Shown here piece after piece: positions 1-6,707 of a stretch of DNA of 9,447 nt; the first letter of the stretch is position 1; each line of letters begins with the position of its first letter. Under the pieces are notes generated by a model, which searched no databases, had not been told where the DNA came from, and worked only from the letters and a program-made list of their open reading frames with translations. This DNA comes from Oxalobacteraceae bacterium. Its GTDB lineage: Bacteria; Pseudomonadota; Gammaproteobacteria; Burkholderiales; Burkholderiaceae_D. The stretch is from contig DPRS01000062.1 in NCBI GenBank assembly GCA_003537575.1, forward strand, positions 1-9,447. The letters run 5' to 3'. A program made the position numbers and the translations under genes.

Positions 1-618
1 GCTTGTCTTGGAATTCCGGCGCTCACCGCATATGAGGCTGTGAGGCTGTTGGGCGAAATCCGTGGGAAAGATATTCTATTGATCGGCGCGGCATCTTCGG
101 TGGCGCATTATGCCGCCCAATTTGCGTCAATCAGGGGCGCTCGCATCATCGGAACTGTGGGCTCCGAAGAAAAAGCCCGTCATGCCCGTGCTGCTGGCGT
201 GGCGGAGACCATTAACTACAAGGTCGAACCCGTCGTGCAGCGGGTCAAGGATCTGACCGCACAACGTGGCGTTGATGCCATCATCGATATGGATTTTTCC
301 ACCACCGTCAATTTGGTGCGCGATGGCGCGCTGGCGCCACACGGGAAAATCGTTTGCTATGGTTCAAATTCGATGGATGACGTCACGATCCCGTTCCGTC
401 CCATGCTGATGAATTCCATGCAGCTTCTGTTTTTTCTTGTCTACGACCTGACTGCAGCGCAGCGTAGTGAAGCCATTGAGGAAATTGGCAAATTGCTGGC
501 TGCAGGTAGATTGGTGCATACCATCGGCGCTCGGTTCAATCTTGACGAGATTGTGGCTGCCCATGAAGCCGTAGAACAAGGCAAGTTCATGGGCAATGTG
601 CTCATCGAGATCAACTGA
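1..618 (+). CDS. Zinc-independent NADPH:quinone reductase-like MDR dehydrogenase (5' truncated)
   Basis: The reading frame is open from base 1 to the TGA at 616-618, so 205 C-terminal residues of a longer protein (family usually about 310-340) are visible. The window begins at LGIPALTAYEAV, the conserved entry into the cofactor domain of quinone-reductase/zeta-crystallin medium-chain dehydrogenases. The GTG at base 40 lies inside this motif and is not a real start. A Rossmann fold follows: strand DILLIG, then GAASSVAHYAAQ (visible residues 29-40), then a GARIIGTVGSEEKA strand-helix. The protein ends with the family's usual MGNVLIEIN. No zinc-ligand cysteines are seen. By family it should use NAD(P)H to reduce quinones or enones in the cytosol. 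The glycines of the dinucleotide motif are replaced by Ser, Ser and Ala, which is odd. The next gene starts 18 bases downstream in the same direction, suggesting one transcript. The family is fairly certain; the substrate is unknown. Confidence 0.85.
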   Translation, partial: ACLGIPALTAYEAVRLLGEIRGKDILLIGAASSVAHYAAQFASIRGARIIGTVGSEEKARHARAAGVAETINYKVEPVVQRVKDLTAQRGVDAIIDMDFSTTVNLVRDGALAPHGKIVCYGSNSMDDVTIPFRPMLMNSMQLLFFLVYDLTAAQRSEAIEEIGKLLAAGRLVHTIGARFNLDEIVAAHEAVEQGKFMGNVLIEIN

Positions 619-636
619 AGTCATCGCCAGGTGCCC

Positions 637-1758
637 ATGTACACTTCATTGAACAAATCTGCAGTCACAGCGCCCAAGCTGTTTCAAGGCTTGCGCATAG
701 GGGATATCGAGATTGCCAACCGCGTCGTGATGGCGCCGATGACGCGCAGTCGTGCCGATGAGGCCGCCGGCGATATACCGGGCAGCGAATTAAACATCGA
801 GTACTATCGGCAGCGCAGCAATGCCGGACTGATCATCACGGAAGGTACGCCTGTTTCGCCGCTGGGCAAGGGTTACCTGGCTACGCCGGGGATTTATTCG
901 GACGCCCAGGTCGAAGGCTGGAAAAAGATCACCCGGGCTGTCCATGAAGCCGGCTCGAAGATCGTTGCGCAGATCTGGCATGCCGGCCGGGTCAGCCATC
1001 CCGCCCTGACAGGCGGCATGCAGCCTGTCGCGCCTTCGGCGGTGCAGCAAAAAGGTACTGTCTATACGCGCAATGGCAAGCTTGAGCTGCCGATGCCGCA
1101 AGCGCTGGAACTTGCAGAAATCGCAGGCATCGTCGACGAATTCCGACGTGGCGCCGCTAATGCGATGCGGGCCGGCTTCGATGGCGTCGAAATCCACGGT
1201 GCCAACGGTTACCTGGTCGATCAGTTTCTGCGCGACGGTGCCAACAAGCGCACCGACGCCTATGGCGGCGCGATCGAAAACCGCTGCCGCTTCGCCCTCG
1301 AAGTGGTGGATGCGGTGGCCGCTGAAATCGGTGCCGGGCGCGTCGGCATCCGCCTGTCGCCGGTCACGCCATCGAATGACCTTGCCGACAGTAATCCTCA
1401 GGCGGTGTTCGGGCATCTGGTGGAAGAACTGAACAAGCGGAGCATCGCCTACATCCATTTCGTGGAAGGGGCTGCCGGTGGATCGCGCGATGTGCCGGGC
1501 TTCGATTTCATCAGGGCGCGCAGGTCATTTAAGGGCGCTTACATTGCCAACAATGGCTACGACCGCGAAATGGCGATCGACAAAGTCGAATCTGGCTGGG
1601 CCGATGCCATTGCGTTCGGGCGCTTGTATATCGCAAATCCTGATCTGGTCCAGCGTTTAAAGGCCAATGCAGCTCTAAATTCGCTCAATTTCCGGACGAT
1701 CTATGCATCAGGGGCAGTCGGATATACTGATTATCCGGCGATGGACGTAGTTGGTTGA
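637..1758 (+). CDS. Old Yellow Enzyme family NADH:flavin oxidoreductase (NemA-like ene-reductase)
   Basis: This 373-residue protein has full family length and is a single FMN-binding TIM barrel. Visible landmarks are APMTRSRA (Thr36, flavin-tuning position), QIWHAGRVSH (Gln112, Trp114), EIHGANGYLVDQFL with the substrate-binding pair His187/Asn190 and the proton-donor Tyr192, YGGAIENR, RLSP (Arg239), and AFGRLYIANPD plus GYTDYP near the C-terminus. These mark the classical OYE group (NemA, PETN reductase, xenobiotic reductase), which reduces activated C=C bonds, nitrate esters or N-ethylmaleimide with NAD(P)H in the cytosol. I chose ATG 637 because AGG sits five bases ahead of it. GTG 631 is in frame and would add two residues, but has no ribosome site. 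It follows the quinone-reductase-like gene closely and probably shares its transcript. A likely role is electrophile detoxification. The exact substrate and the symbol nemA cannot be assigned from sequence. Confidence 0.93.
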   Translation: MYTSLNKSAVTAPKLFQGLRIGDIEIANRVVMAPMTRSRADEAAGDIPGSELNIEYYRQRSNAGLIITEGTPVSPLGKGYLATPGIYSDAQVEGWKKITRAVHEAGSKIVAQIWHAGRVSHPALTGGMQPVAPSAVQQKGTVYTRNGKLELPMPQALELAEIAGIVDEFRRGAANAMRAGFDGVEIHGANGYLVDQFLRDGANKRTDAYGGAIENRCRFALEVVDAVAAEIGAGRVGIRLSPVTPSNDLADSNPQAVFGHLVEELNKRSIAYIHFVEGAAGGSRDVPGFDFIRARRSFKGAYIANNGYDREMAIDKVESGWADAIAFGRLYIANPDLVQRLKANAALNSLNFRTIYASGAVGYTDYPAMDVVG

Positions 1759-1776
1759 CATCCGCGGCTGTCCAAA

Positions 1777-1789
1777 GGCGCTCAGCGCC
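1777..1789. terminator. Possible weak bidirectional terminator hairpin
   Basis: The perfect inverted repeat GGCGC-TCA-GCGCC lies in the junction between two convergent genes and overlaps the stop codon of the leftward gene (1782-1784). Read leftward it is followed by only TTT. A five-pair GC stem with three T residues is weak, so this is a candidate only. Confidence 0.25.
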
Positions 1790-3323
1790 TGCGTTTGCCC
1801 AGCATCGAGCCCAGCACGCCGCGGATGATTTCGCGGCCGACTTGCGAGCCGATGCTGCGCGCGGCCGACTTCACCAGCGCCTGTACGGGCGATTCGCGCT
1901 TGCTGCCGCCGCTGCCGAGCAGCCCTCCCAGCATGTCGCCCCAGCCTGATCCGGCCTCGGCTTCTTCGTTCTGCTGCTGTTGCCTGCCGCCGCGCGGCGC
2001 CGGCTCCTCCTGACTGTCTTTAGCCGTCGCTGCGGCAGCGCGGCCGGTCAGGATCTCGTGCGCCGATTCGCGGTCCACGGTCTTTTCGTAGATGCCGGCG
2101 ACGACCGACGTGAGCATGGCCTGTTTGCGTTCCTCCGCAGTGATGGGGCCGATCTGCGAGCCCGGCGGCAGGATGTAGGCGCGCTCGACCATGTTGGGAC
2201 GGCCCTTTTCATCCAGGAAGGACACCAGCGCTTCACCTACGCCGAGTTCCGTGATCACCTGCGCGGTATCGAGCGCCGGGTTGGGGCGGAAGGTTTCGGC
2301 GGCGGCATTGACCGCCTTCTGGTCGCGCGGCGTGTAGGCGCGCAGCGCATGCTGGACGCGATTGCCGAGCTGGCCGAGCACGGTGTCGGGGATGTCGAGC
2401 GGGTTTTGCGTGATGAAGAACACACCCACGCCCTTGGAGCGGATCAGGCGCACCACCTGTTCGATCTTTTGCAGCAGGGCTTTGGGCGCTTCATTGAACA
2501 GCAGGTGCGCTTCGTCGAAGAAAAACACCAGCTTGGGCTTGTCGAGGTCGCCGACTTCCGGCAGGTTCTCGAACAGTTCCGACAGCATCCACAAGAGGAA
2601 GGTCGAGTACAGACGCGGCGCGTTCAGCAGCTTGTCGGCAGCGAGGATATTCACCACCCCTTTGCCATTGCTGTCGGTCTGCAGCAAATCGTCGATGTTG
2701 AGCATGGGTTCGCCGAAGAAACGGTCGCCGCCCTGTTCTTCTATGCCGATAAGACCGCGCTGGATGGCGCCGATGCTGGCCGCCGAAACATTGCCGTAGG
2801 CCGTGCGGTAGTCGGCGGCATTGTCGCCGACATGTTGCAGCATGGCGCGCAAGTCCTTGGTGTCGAGCAGCAGCAGGCCGTTATCGTCGGCAATCTTGAA
2901 TACCAGCTGCAACACGCCTTCCTGGGTATCGTTCAGGTTCAGCATGCGCGCGAGCAAGAGCGGTCCGAGGTCTGAAACGGTGGCGCGCACCGGATGGCCT
3001 TGCTCGGCAAAGACGTCCCAGAAAGTGACCGGGCTGGCGCCCCATTGCGGCGCCTCCAGGCCGAGGGATTCCAGTCGTTTGGACAGCTTCTCGGTGGGCG
3101 CGCCGGCCTTGGCCATGCCTGACAGGTCGCCCTTGACGTCGGCCATGAACACCGGCACGCCGATATTCGACAGTTCCTGCGCAATCGTTTGCAGCGTCAC
3201 GGTCTTGCCGGTGCCGGTGGCGCCGGTGATGCAACCATGGCGGTTGACCAGGTTCGACAACATTTCCAGCGTGACGGCGGGTTGCTGGTGGGTGTTCTTG
3301 GCGATCGGCAGGAGAGTCGACAT
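1782..3323 (-). CDS. HerA-like/YjgR-type P-loop ATPase (DUF853)
   Basis: This 513-residue protein of the HerA/FtsK-like ATPase superfamily matches the bacterial DUF853 (YjgR) type in length and layout. Walker A is GATGTGKT at residues 34-41, ADVKGDLSG follows at 61-69, Walker B is KLVFFFDEAHLLF at 264-276 with Asp270/Glu271, a sensor-like FFITQNP lies at 302-308, and the arginine-rich NRVQHALRAYTPRD at 321-334 probably carries the arginine finger. After about residue 430 comes a low-complexity tail with a QQQQ run and a Gly/Ser-rich stretch, then a basic C-terminal helix ending KRRR. The family resembles DNA-translocating hexamers, but the physiological role of YjgR proteins is not established. 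No NurA-type nuclease partner is present in the window. The start ATG has AAGG ten bases upstream. It is the last of five leftward genes, with 102 bases and a candidate promoter before it. Confidence 0.93.
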   Translation of the reverse strand: MSTLLPIAKNTHQQPAVTLEMLSNLVNRHGCITGATGTGKTVTLQTIAQELSNIGVPVFMADVKGDLSGMAKAGAPTEKLSKRLESLGLEAPQWGASPVTFWDVFAEQGHPVRATVSDLGPLLLARMLNLNDTQEGVLQLVFKIADDNGLLLLDTKDLRAMLQHVGDNAADYRTAYGNVSAASIGAIQRGLIGIEEQGGDRFFGEPMLNIDDLLQTDSNGKGVVNILAADKLLNAPRLYSTFLLWMLSELFENLPEVGDLDKPKLVFFFDEAHLLFNEAPKALLQKIEQVVRLIRSKGVGVFFITQNPLDIPDTVLGQLGNRVQHALRAYTPRDQKAVNAAAETFRPNPALDTAQVITELGVGEALVSFLDEKGRPNMVERAYILPPGSQIGPITAEERKQAMLTSVVAGIYEKTVDRESAHEILTGRAAAATAKDSQEEPAPRGGRQQQQNEEAEAGSGWGDMLGGLLGSGGSKRESPVQALVKSAARSIGSQVGREIIRGVLGSMLGKRRR

Positions 3324-3390
3324 GGCTGGATGACCTTGTTGAGAGCTGGATTAATAAAGAAATTCGGGAATGCTGCGAAATCGATAATTT

Positions 3391-3396
3391 ATTATA
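3391..3396 (-). promoter_or_regulatory. Candidate -10 box for the DUF853 ATPase gene
   Basis: A perfect TATAAT (minus strand) sits in an AT-rich stretch (about 3344-3402) in the 102-base gap upstream of the ATPase gene. Transcription would start near 3384, giving a leader of about 60 bases. No convincing -35 hexamer is seen at 16-18 bp, so the promoter may be weak or activator-dependent. Confidence 0.4.
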
Positions 3397-3425
3397 ACGA
3401 ACTGGCCAGGCGCCAGGCGACTGCG

Positions 3426-3866
3426 TCAGCCCAGCGTAATGATCTCGTTGGCATGCCGCAGCTTTTGCGACAGCAGGATGGCCAGGTTACGATAAATCTT
3501 CGAAGAAACTTCAGGCAGTGACACTACGTAATCGCCATCCAGACGCAACAGCTTGCAAGGGGTGGCCGCCTGTACCGAGGCTGAGCGGGCGCGGCATTCG
3601 ATCAGCGACATTTCGCCGAAACAGTCGCCAGGCGCCAGTTTCTGGATCACCTTCTGGATGCCGAACGAACGCTTGCTGATGCGGGCGTGCCCGGCCAGCA
3701 GGATGAACAGGTGATGTCCCTGCTCTCCTTCCCTGATCAGGAATTCGCCGGACGGCGCTTCGACGAATTCCGCTTCCGCCGTCAATCTGGCAAGCTCGTA
3801 ATCGTTCAGTCCTTCAAACAGTTTCAGGCGCAGCAGCAGCTGCAGGGTCTCCGGTTCAAAGCGCAC
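3426..3866 (-). CDS. Stand-alone cyclic-nucleotide-binding domain protein (CRP/FNR-type fold, no DNA-binding domain)
   Basis: This 146-residue protein consists almost entirely of one cyclic-nucleotide-binding domain. The beta-roll carries GEFLIREGEQGHHLFILLAGHARI (residues 40-63). The phosphate-binding cassette is PGDCFGEMSLIECRARSASV (79-98), with the ribose-contacting Glu85 and phosphate-contacting Arg94-Ser95 of genuine cAMP/cGMP binders. A last amphipathic helix (about 123-140) matches the CRP dimerisation helix, and the protein ends at LG where CRP would continue into its helix-turn-helix. It therefore cannot bind DNA in the usual way and presumably acts through a partner protein. The start is GTG, supported by AAGGAG (3876-3881) nine bases upstream; no in-frame ATG fits better. 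It lies 41 bases after queC in the same direction and is probably co-transcribed with it. Ligand and partner are unknown. Confidence 0.88.
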   Translation of the reverse strand: MRFEPETLQLLLRLKLFEGLNDYELARLTAEAEFVEAPSGEFLIREGEQGHHLFILLAGHARISKRSFGIQKVIQKLAPGDCFGEMSLIECRARSASVQAATPCKLLRLDGDYVVSLPEVSSKIYRNLAILLSQKLRHANEIITLG

Positions 3867-3875
3867 AGGGATTGT

Positions 3876-3881
3876 CTCCTT
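3876..3881 (-). promoter_or_regulatory. Ribosome binding site fixing a GTG start
   Basis: AAGGAG on the minus strand lies nine bases before GTG 3866-3864. It is the clearest Shine-Dalgarno sequence in the window and fixes the GTG start of the cyclic-nucleotide-binding protein. Confidence 0.7.
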
Positions 3882-3907
3882 CTGTTGTTTGTATTATTTC
3901 GTGCCGC

Positions 3908-4609
3908 TCAAGTCTCCATGAATTGCCGGTAGCCGCGCGCGCGCAGTTCGCAGGCAGGGCAGCGGCCGCAGCCATGGCCCCAGTCGTGCAGCACGCCGCG
4001 CTCGCCGAGGTAGCAGGTGTGGGTGCCGCTGCGGATCAGCTCGACCAGGGCGGGGCCGCCGAGTTCCTGCGCCAGGCGCCAGGTGGCGGCCTTGTCCAGC
4101 CACATCAGCGGCGTTTCCACCTTCAGGCGCGTGGCCATGCCGAGGTTCAGCGCCACCTGCAGGGCTTTCATGCTGTCGTCCCGGCAATCAGGATAACCGG
4201 AAAAATCGGTTTCGCACATCCCGCCCACCAGCACATCCAGCCCGCGCCGGTAGGCGACGGTGGCGGCGACGGTCATGAACAGCAGGTTGCGCCCGGGTAC
4301 AAACGTATTCGGCAAGCCATTGCCCTGCATGCTGATTTCGACGTCGCGCGTCAGCGCGGTATCCGAGATGGCCGAGATCAGGCCCATGTCGACCAGGTGG
4401 TCTTCGCCCAGCTTGCGGTCCCACTCCAGCGATAGCGCGCGCACCTGGTCCAGCAGGGCGGGGCGGACATCCAGCTCGATGGCGTGGCGCTGGCGATAGT
4501 CGAAGCCGATGGTTTCCACCTTCGGATAACGCGCCAGGGCCCAGGCCAGGCAAGTAGCCGAGTCCTGGCCGCCGCTGAAGAGGACGAGTGCGCCGGAATG
4601 AATGCTCAT
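3908..4609 (-). CDS. queC: 7-cyano-7-deazaguanine synthase QueC
   Basis: QueC converts 7-carboxy-7-deazaguanine, ammonia and ATP to preQ0 in the cytosol, a step toward the queuosine tRNA modification. The 233-residue protein has the normal length. The PP-loop is SGGQDS at residues 12-17. FDYRQRH (36-42), NTFVPGRN (101-108) and GGMCETDFSGYPDCR (129-143) are family signatures. The structural zinc site is Cys199, Cys214, Cys217 and Cys220 in a C-x14-C-x2-C-x2-C pattern; the long first gap is, as I recall it, the form common in beta- and gammaproteobacterial QueC. The ATG at 4609 has no evident Shine-Dalgarno sequence, and no better in-frame start is seen. A TATAAT lies just upstream at 4642-4647. 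No queD, queE or queF is in the window, so the pathway must be scattered. The cyclic-nucleotide-binding gene follows after 41 bases. Confidence 0.96.
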   Translation of the reverse strand: MSIHSGALVLFSGGQDSATCLAWALARYPKVETIGFDYRQRHAIELDVRPALLDQVRALSLEWDRKLGEDHLVDMGLISAISDTALTRDVEISMQGNGLPNTFVPGRNLLFMTVAATVAYRRGLDVLVGGMCETDFSGYPDCRDDSMKALQVALNLGMATRLKVETPLMWLDKAATWRLAQELGGPALVELIRSGTHTCYLGERGVLHDWGHGCGRCPACELRARGYRQFMET

Positions 4610-4635
4610 GGGGATGCAAGGAAAATGTTCAGGAA

Positions 4636-4668
4636 GGCCTCATTATAGGCCGAGCCGGCGGCCTCATT
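4636..4668. repeat. Two direct copies of a 9-mer flanking the queC -10 box
   Basis: GGCCTCATT occurs at 4636-4644 and again at 4660-4668, 24 bases apart. The first copy overlaps the candidate -10 box and the second overlaps the stop codon of the upstream DUF3108 gene. Between them GGCCG and CGGCC can form a five-pair stem on the minus strand. This could be a regulator-binding pair or chance similarity in a short GC-rich gap. Confidence 0.35.
4642..4647 (-). promoter_or_regulatory. Candidate -10 box for queC
   Basis: A perfect TATAAT on the minus strand lies in the 54-base gap ahead of queC. Transcription would begin near 4635, leaving a leader of about 26 bases before the ATG at 4609. The -35 region would fall around the end of the upstream gene and shows no good TTGACA match. 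Confidence 0.4.
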
Positions 4669-5425
4669 GACGCGTGATCCGCTGCAGGATTTGCTCGAAG
4701 ACTTCACCATCCGGTTCGGAAAAGCGCAGCTTGACCGGATACCATTCAAGCGACGGCGCCAGCCAGATATCGAGTTGCTGCTCGCGGCTGCCGGGTGGCA
4801 GCAGGCGCGCCACCTTGACGGCATCGAGCGTGCCCAGCGGCGTGGCGACTTTTTCAGTCTTGCCGACCTTGAAGTTCCAGGCATCCGCATCGGTGCGGCC
4901 GGCGACGAAATACAGCCAGTTCGACCCGGCCACGAATTTTTTCGGAGCGGCGCGCGCGTTGCCGATCAATTGCCACAGGATGCTGGCGCGGTCCTGTTCG
5001 CCGCCCAGGAGCGGATAGCTTTCGGTCGATGCCGAAAACGTCATGGTGTTGTCGCTGCGATTGAAGGTGACGGTAGTCGGACTCTTGCGGAAGCGCTTTT
5101 CGATGGCGGTGACCGGCGCCAGGCCGTAACTGTCGATGCCGCCTTCGCTGCTGGACGACTGGACCTTTCCGAATATCATGGCATGGGCTTCGACGCCGAT
5201 CTGGTACGTGCCGTCGGCAGCCCGCCATTTCACCAGCGCGTTGCCATCCAGGGCGAGGCCGCGATACCTTGCCTTGAGCACATAGCCCAGATCAGCCGCA
5301 GGCGCGGGGTTGAACGGACGCTTGATCGCGGGGTGAAATTCGGCGGCGTGCGCCGGCAAGGCCAGACCAGCGGCCAACAGGGCGGCAGCGGCAAGGCGGA
5401 CCAGGGAAAATAACATCGGTGTCAT
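4664..5425 (-). CDS. Secreted DUF3108 domain protein
   Basis: From ATG 5425 the protein has 253 residues and begins with a clear Sec signal peptide: a short n-region, a Leu/Ala-rich core at residues 5-24 and a probable cleavage after PAHA near residue 27, so the product should be periplasmic or surface-exposed. The DUF3108 domain covers about residues 44-248, with KRFRKSPT (110-117), FSASTESYPL (130-139), GGEQDRASILWQLIG (141-155) and DIWLAPSLEWYPVKLRF (219-235). These blocks are shared with the upstream gene, showing the two are paralogues. The family's molecular function is unknown. An in-frame ATG at 5482 overlaps the upstream stop as TGATG and would allow coupled translation. It would add 19 His-rich residues before the signal peptide, so I prefer 5425 (or ATG 5416), though neither has a good Shine-Dalgarno sequence. 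Confidence 0.82.
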   Translation of the reverse strand: MTPMLFSLVRLAAAALLAAGLALPAHAAEFHPAIKRPFNPAPAADLGYVLKARYRGLALDGNALVKWRAADGTYQIGVEAHAMIFGKVQSSSSEGGIDSYGLAPVTAIEKRFRKSPTTVTFNRSDNTMTFSASTESYPLLGGEQDRASILWQLIGNARAAPKKFVAGSNWLYFVAGRTDADAWNFKVGKTEKVATPLGTLDAVKVARLLPPGSREQQLDIWLAPSLEWYPVKLRFSEPDGEVFEQILQRITRQ

Positions 5426-5481
5426 GTGGCTTGTGCGGTGTGCGTGAAATGCGTGCGGGATAGCTAAGTAATGTCGGTACA

Positions 5482-6627
5482 TCAGGATTGCGGCGCTGCG
5501 ATGTCCGCCAGCGACAGGTCGAGATATTCGCCATTGGTTTCGGTGAAGCGCAGTTTGACCGGATACCAGTGGTGCGAGGGCGCCAGCCAGATGTCGATGA
5601 TCTGGTCCTTGTCGCCGGCGCGCGGCGCGCGGCGCACATGCCAGGCGCGCAGCGCGCCCAGGCCGACCTGGATTTCCTCTTCGCCGAGCACCTGGATGTT
5701 CCAGGTGCTGCCGTCGCGTACGCCGGCAATGAACAGGGAGATTTGCGCGCCCGGCACAAAGCGCGTGGCATCGCCGCGGCCGATTCCGGCCAGTTGCCAG
5801 ATGATGCTGGCGCGGTCTTGCTCGCCGCCCTGCAGCGGGAAGGACTTGGCCGATGCGGAAAAGCTGATCAGTTTGCCTGCACGGTCGAAGCGGGTTTCGG
5901 TTGGCGGGCGACGGAAGCGTTTTTCGGTATATTGCGTCGGCGCAATGCCGAATTCGTCGATCTGCCCGCGACTGCCGAAATTGAGCAGCGAAATGAACAG
6001 GATGCCGGCTTCGCCATCGATCGTGTATTGGCTGCCGTTGGCTTTCCAGGCGATCTTGCCGTGGCCGTACACCATGCGCTCCTCGCGCAGCGCCTGGACG
6101 TCATAGCCGAGCGTGGCGGATGGCGGCGGGTCGATCCTGTAACTGTTCTGTTCGGGCGTGGCGGCGGCCGTTTCAAGGGCGGCGATTTCAGGCCAGCCGA
6201 AGCCGGCATCCGCCGCCGCGCTTGCCGGCGCCGTCGAGCTTGCCGGGATGGAAGCCATGGCGGTATCGGATGTCGCCGCGGAGAGAACTGGTGTCGTTTC
6301 GGTCGCCACAGGCAAGGCGGTATTGGCCGCCGGCGCCTTTGCCTGCACCGGTGGTTTGGCGCGTGGCTTGGCAGGCTTGGCGGCAGGGAGCACGGCAGGT
6401 GCCGGTTTGGGGCCGGGTGACGCTTGCGGCGCCTGCAATTGGATCAGCGTGCTCTGCAGCGCGGCCGGCGGCTCCTCGCCGAGCGCTTGCGGCATGCGGA
6501 AATTGCCGTTTGCCCAATTCAGCACGAACAGATGCAGCAGCAGTGAAAGCAAGCCGACCACGGCCCAACGCTGCCAGGACCTTGCGCCGGCAGGGCGGAT
6601 ACTGCCATCGGTACGGGCAGAACTCAT
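5482..6627 (-). CDS. Membrane-anchored DUF3108 protein with TonB-like N-terminus
   Basis: From ATG 6627 this is a 381-residue protein in three parts. A basic N-terminus leads into one membrane helix at about residues 21-38. A Pro/Ala/Lys-rich linker with KP repeats follows (about 66-140). The C-terminal DUF3108 domain (about 172-372) carries KRFRRPPT, FSASAKSFPL, GGEQDRASIIWQLAG and DIWLAPSHHWYPVKLRF. The layout (cytoplasmic tip, one helix, proline-rich periplasm-spanning linker, periplasmic domain) resembles TonB, and the helix contains Ser28-x3-His32, like the S-x3-H of TonB that works with ExbB/ExbD. No TonB C-terminal domain is present. An in-frame ATG at 6762 would add 45 residues but would run past a good candidate promoter (6647-6675) and into the divergent gene's start region, so 6627 is preferred. 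Its stop overlaps a possible start of the secreted paralogue. Function is unknown. Confidence 0.82.
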   Translation of the reverse strand: MSSARTDGSIRPAGARSWQRWAVVGLLSLLLHLFVLNWANGNFRMPQALGEEPPAALQSTLIQLQAPQASPGPKPAPAVLPAAKPAKPRAKPPVQAKAPAANTALPVATETTPVLSAATSDTAMASIPASSTAPASAAADAGFGWPEIAALETAAATPEQNSYRIDPPPSATLGYDVQALREERMVYGHGKIAWKANGSQYTIDGEAGILFISLLNFGSRGQIDEFGIAPTQYTEKRFRRPPTETRFDRAGKLISFSASAKSFPLQGGEQDRASIIWQLAGIGRGDATRFVPGAQISLFIAGVRDGSTWNIQVLGEEEIQVGLGALRAWHVRRAPRAGDKDQIIDIWLAPSHHWYPVKLRFTETNGEYLDLSLADIAAPQS

Positions 6628-6646
6628 GGTGCCGGCGGGTGCTCGC

Positions 6647-6675
6647 AAAATAAGATGAAATACGGAATGTCTGAA
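6647..6675 (-). promoter_or_regulatory. Candidate sigma70 promoter of the DUF3108 gene pair
   Basis: On the minus strand TTCAGA (6675-6670) is separated by exactly 17 bases from TATTTT (6652-6647). Each hexamer matches four of six consensus positions. Initiation near 6640 would leave a leader of about 13 bases before ATG 6627, which supports that start over the upstream in-frame ATG. Confidence 0.4.
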
Positions 6676-6707
6676 GTCGTCATGAAAGTGTACCTGCATC
6701 CGCGCCT

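Noticed and set aside
1980..2975. A long rightward open frame (331 codons) opposite the DUF853 ATPase gene
   Set aside because: It is the antisense shadow of a gene with intact Walker motifs. Its translation is rich in Arg/His/Gln/Val without recognisable domains, as expected in GC-rich DNA.
3401..3420. Tandem 7-mer GCCAGGC-GCCAGGC after the cyclic-nucleotide-binding gene, considered as a terminator or regulatory repeat
   Set aside because: Only two copies are present, no stable hairpin with a T tract forms, and such GC-rich heptamers are common in this composition.
4188..4619. A leftward frame starting at ATG 4619, considered as a small gene overlapping queC
   Set aside because: It is a frame-shifted reading of queC itself, whose own frame has the PP-loop and four zinc cysteines.
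5488..6420. A 310-codon rightward open frame opposite the TonB-like DUF3108 gene
   Set aside because: It runs antisense to a gene with a clear paralogue. Its Gly/Arg/Ala-rich low-complexity translation is typical of a codon-bias shadow.
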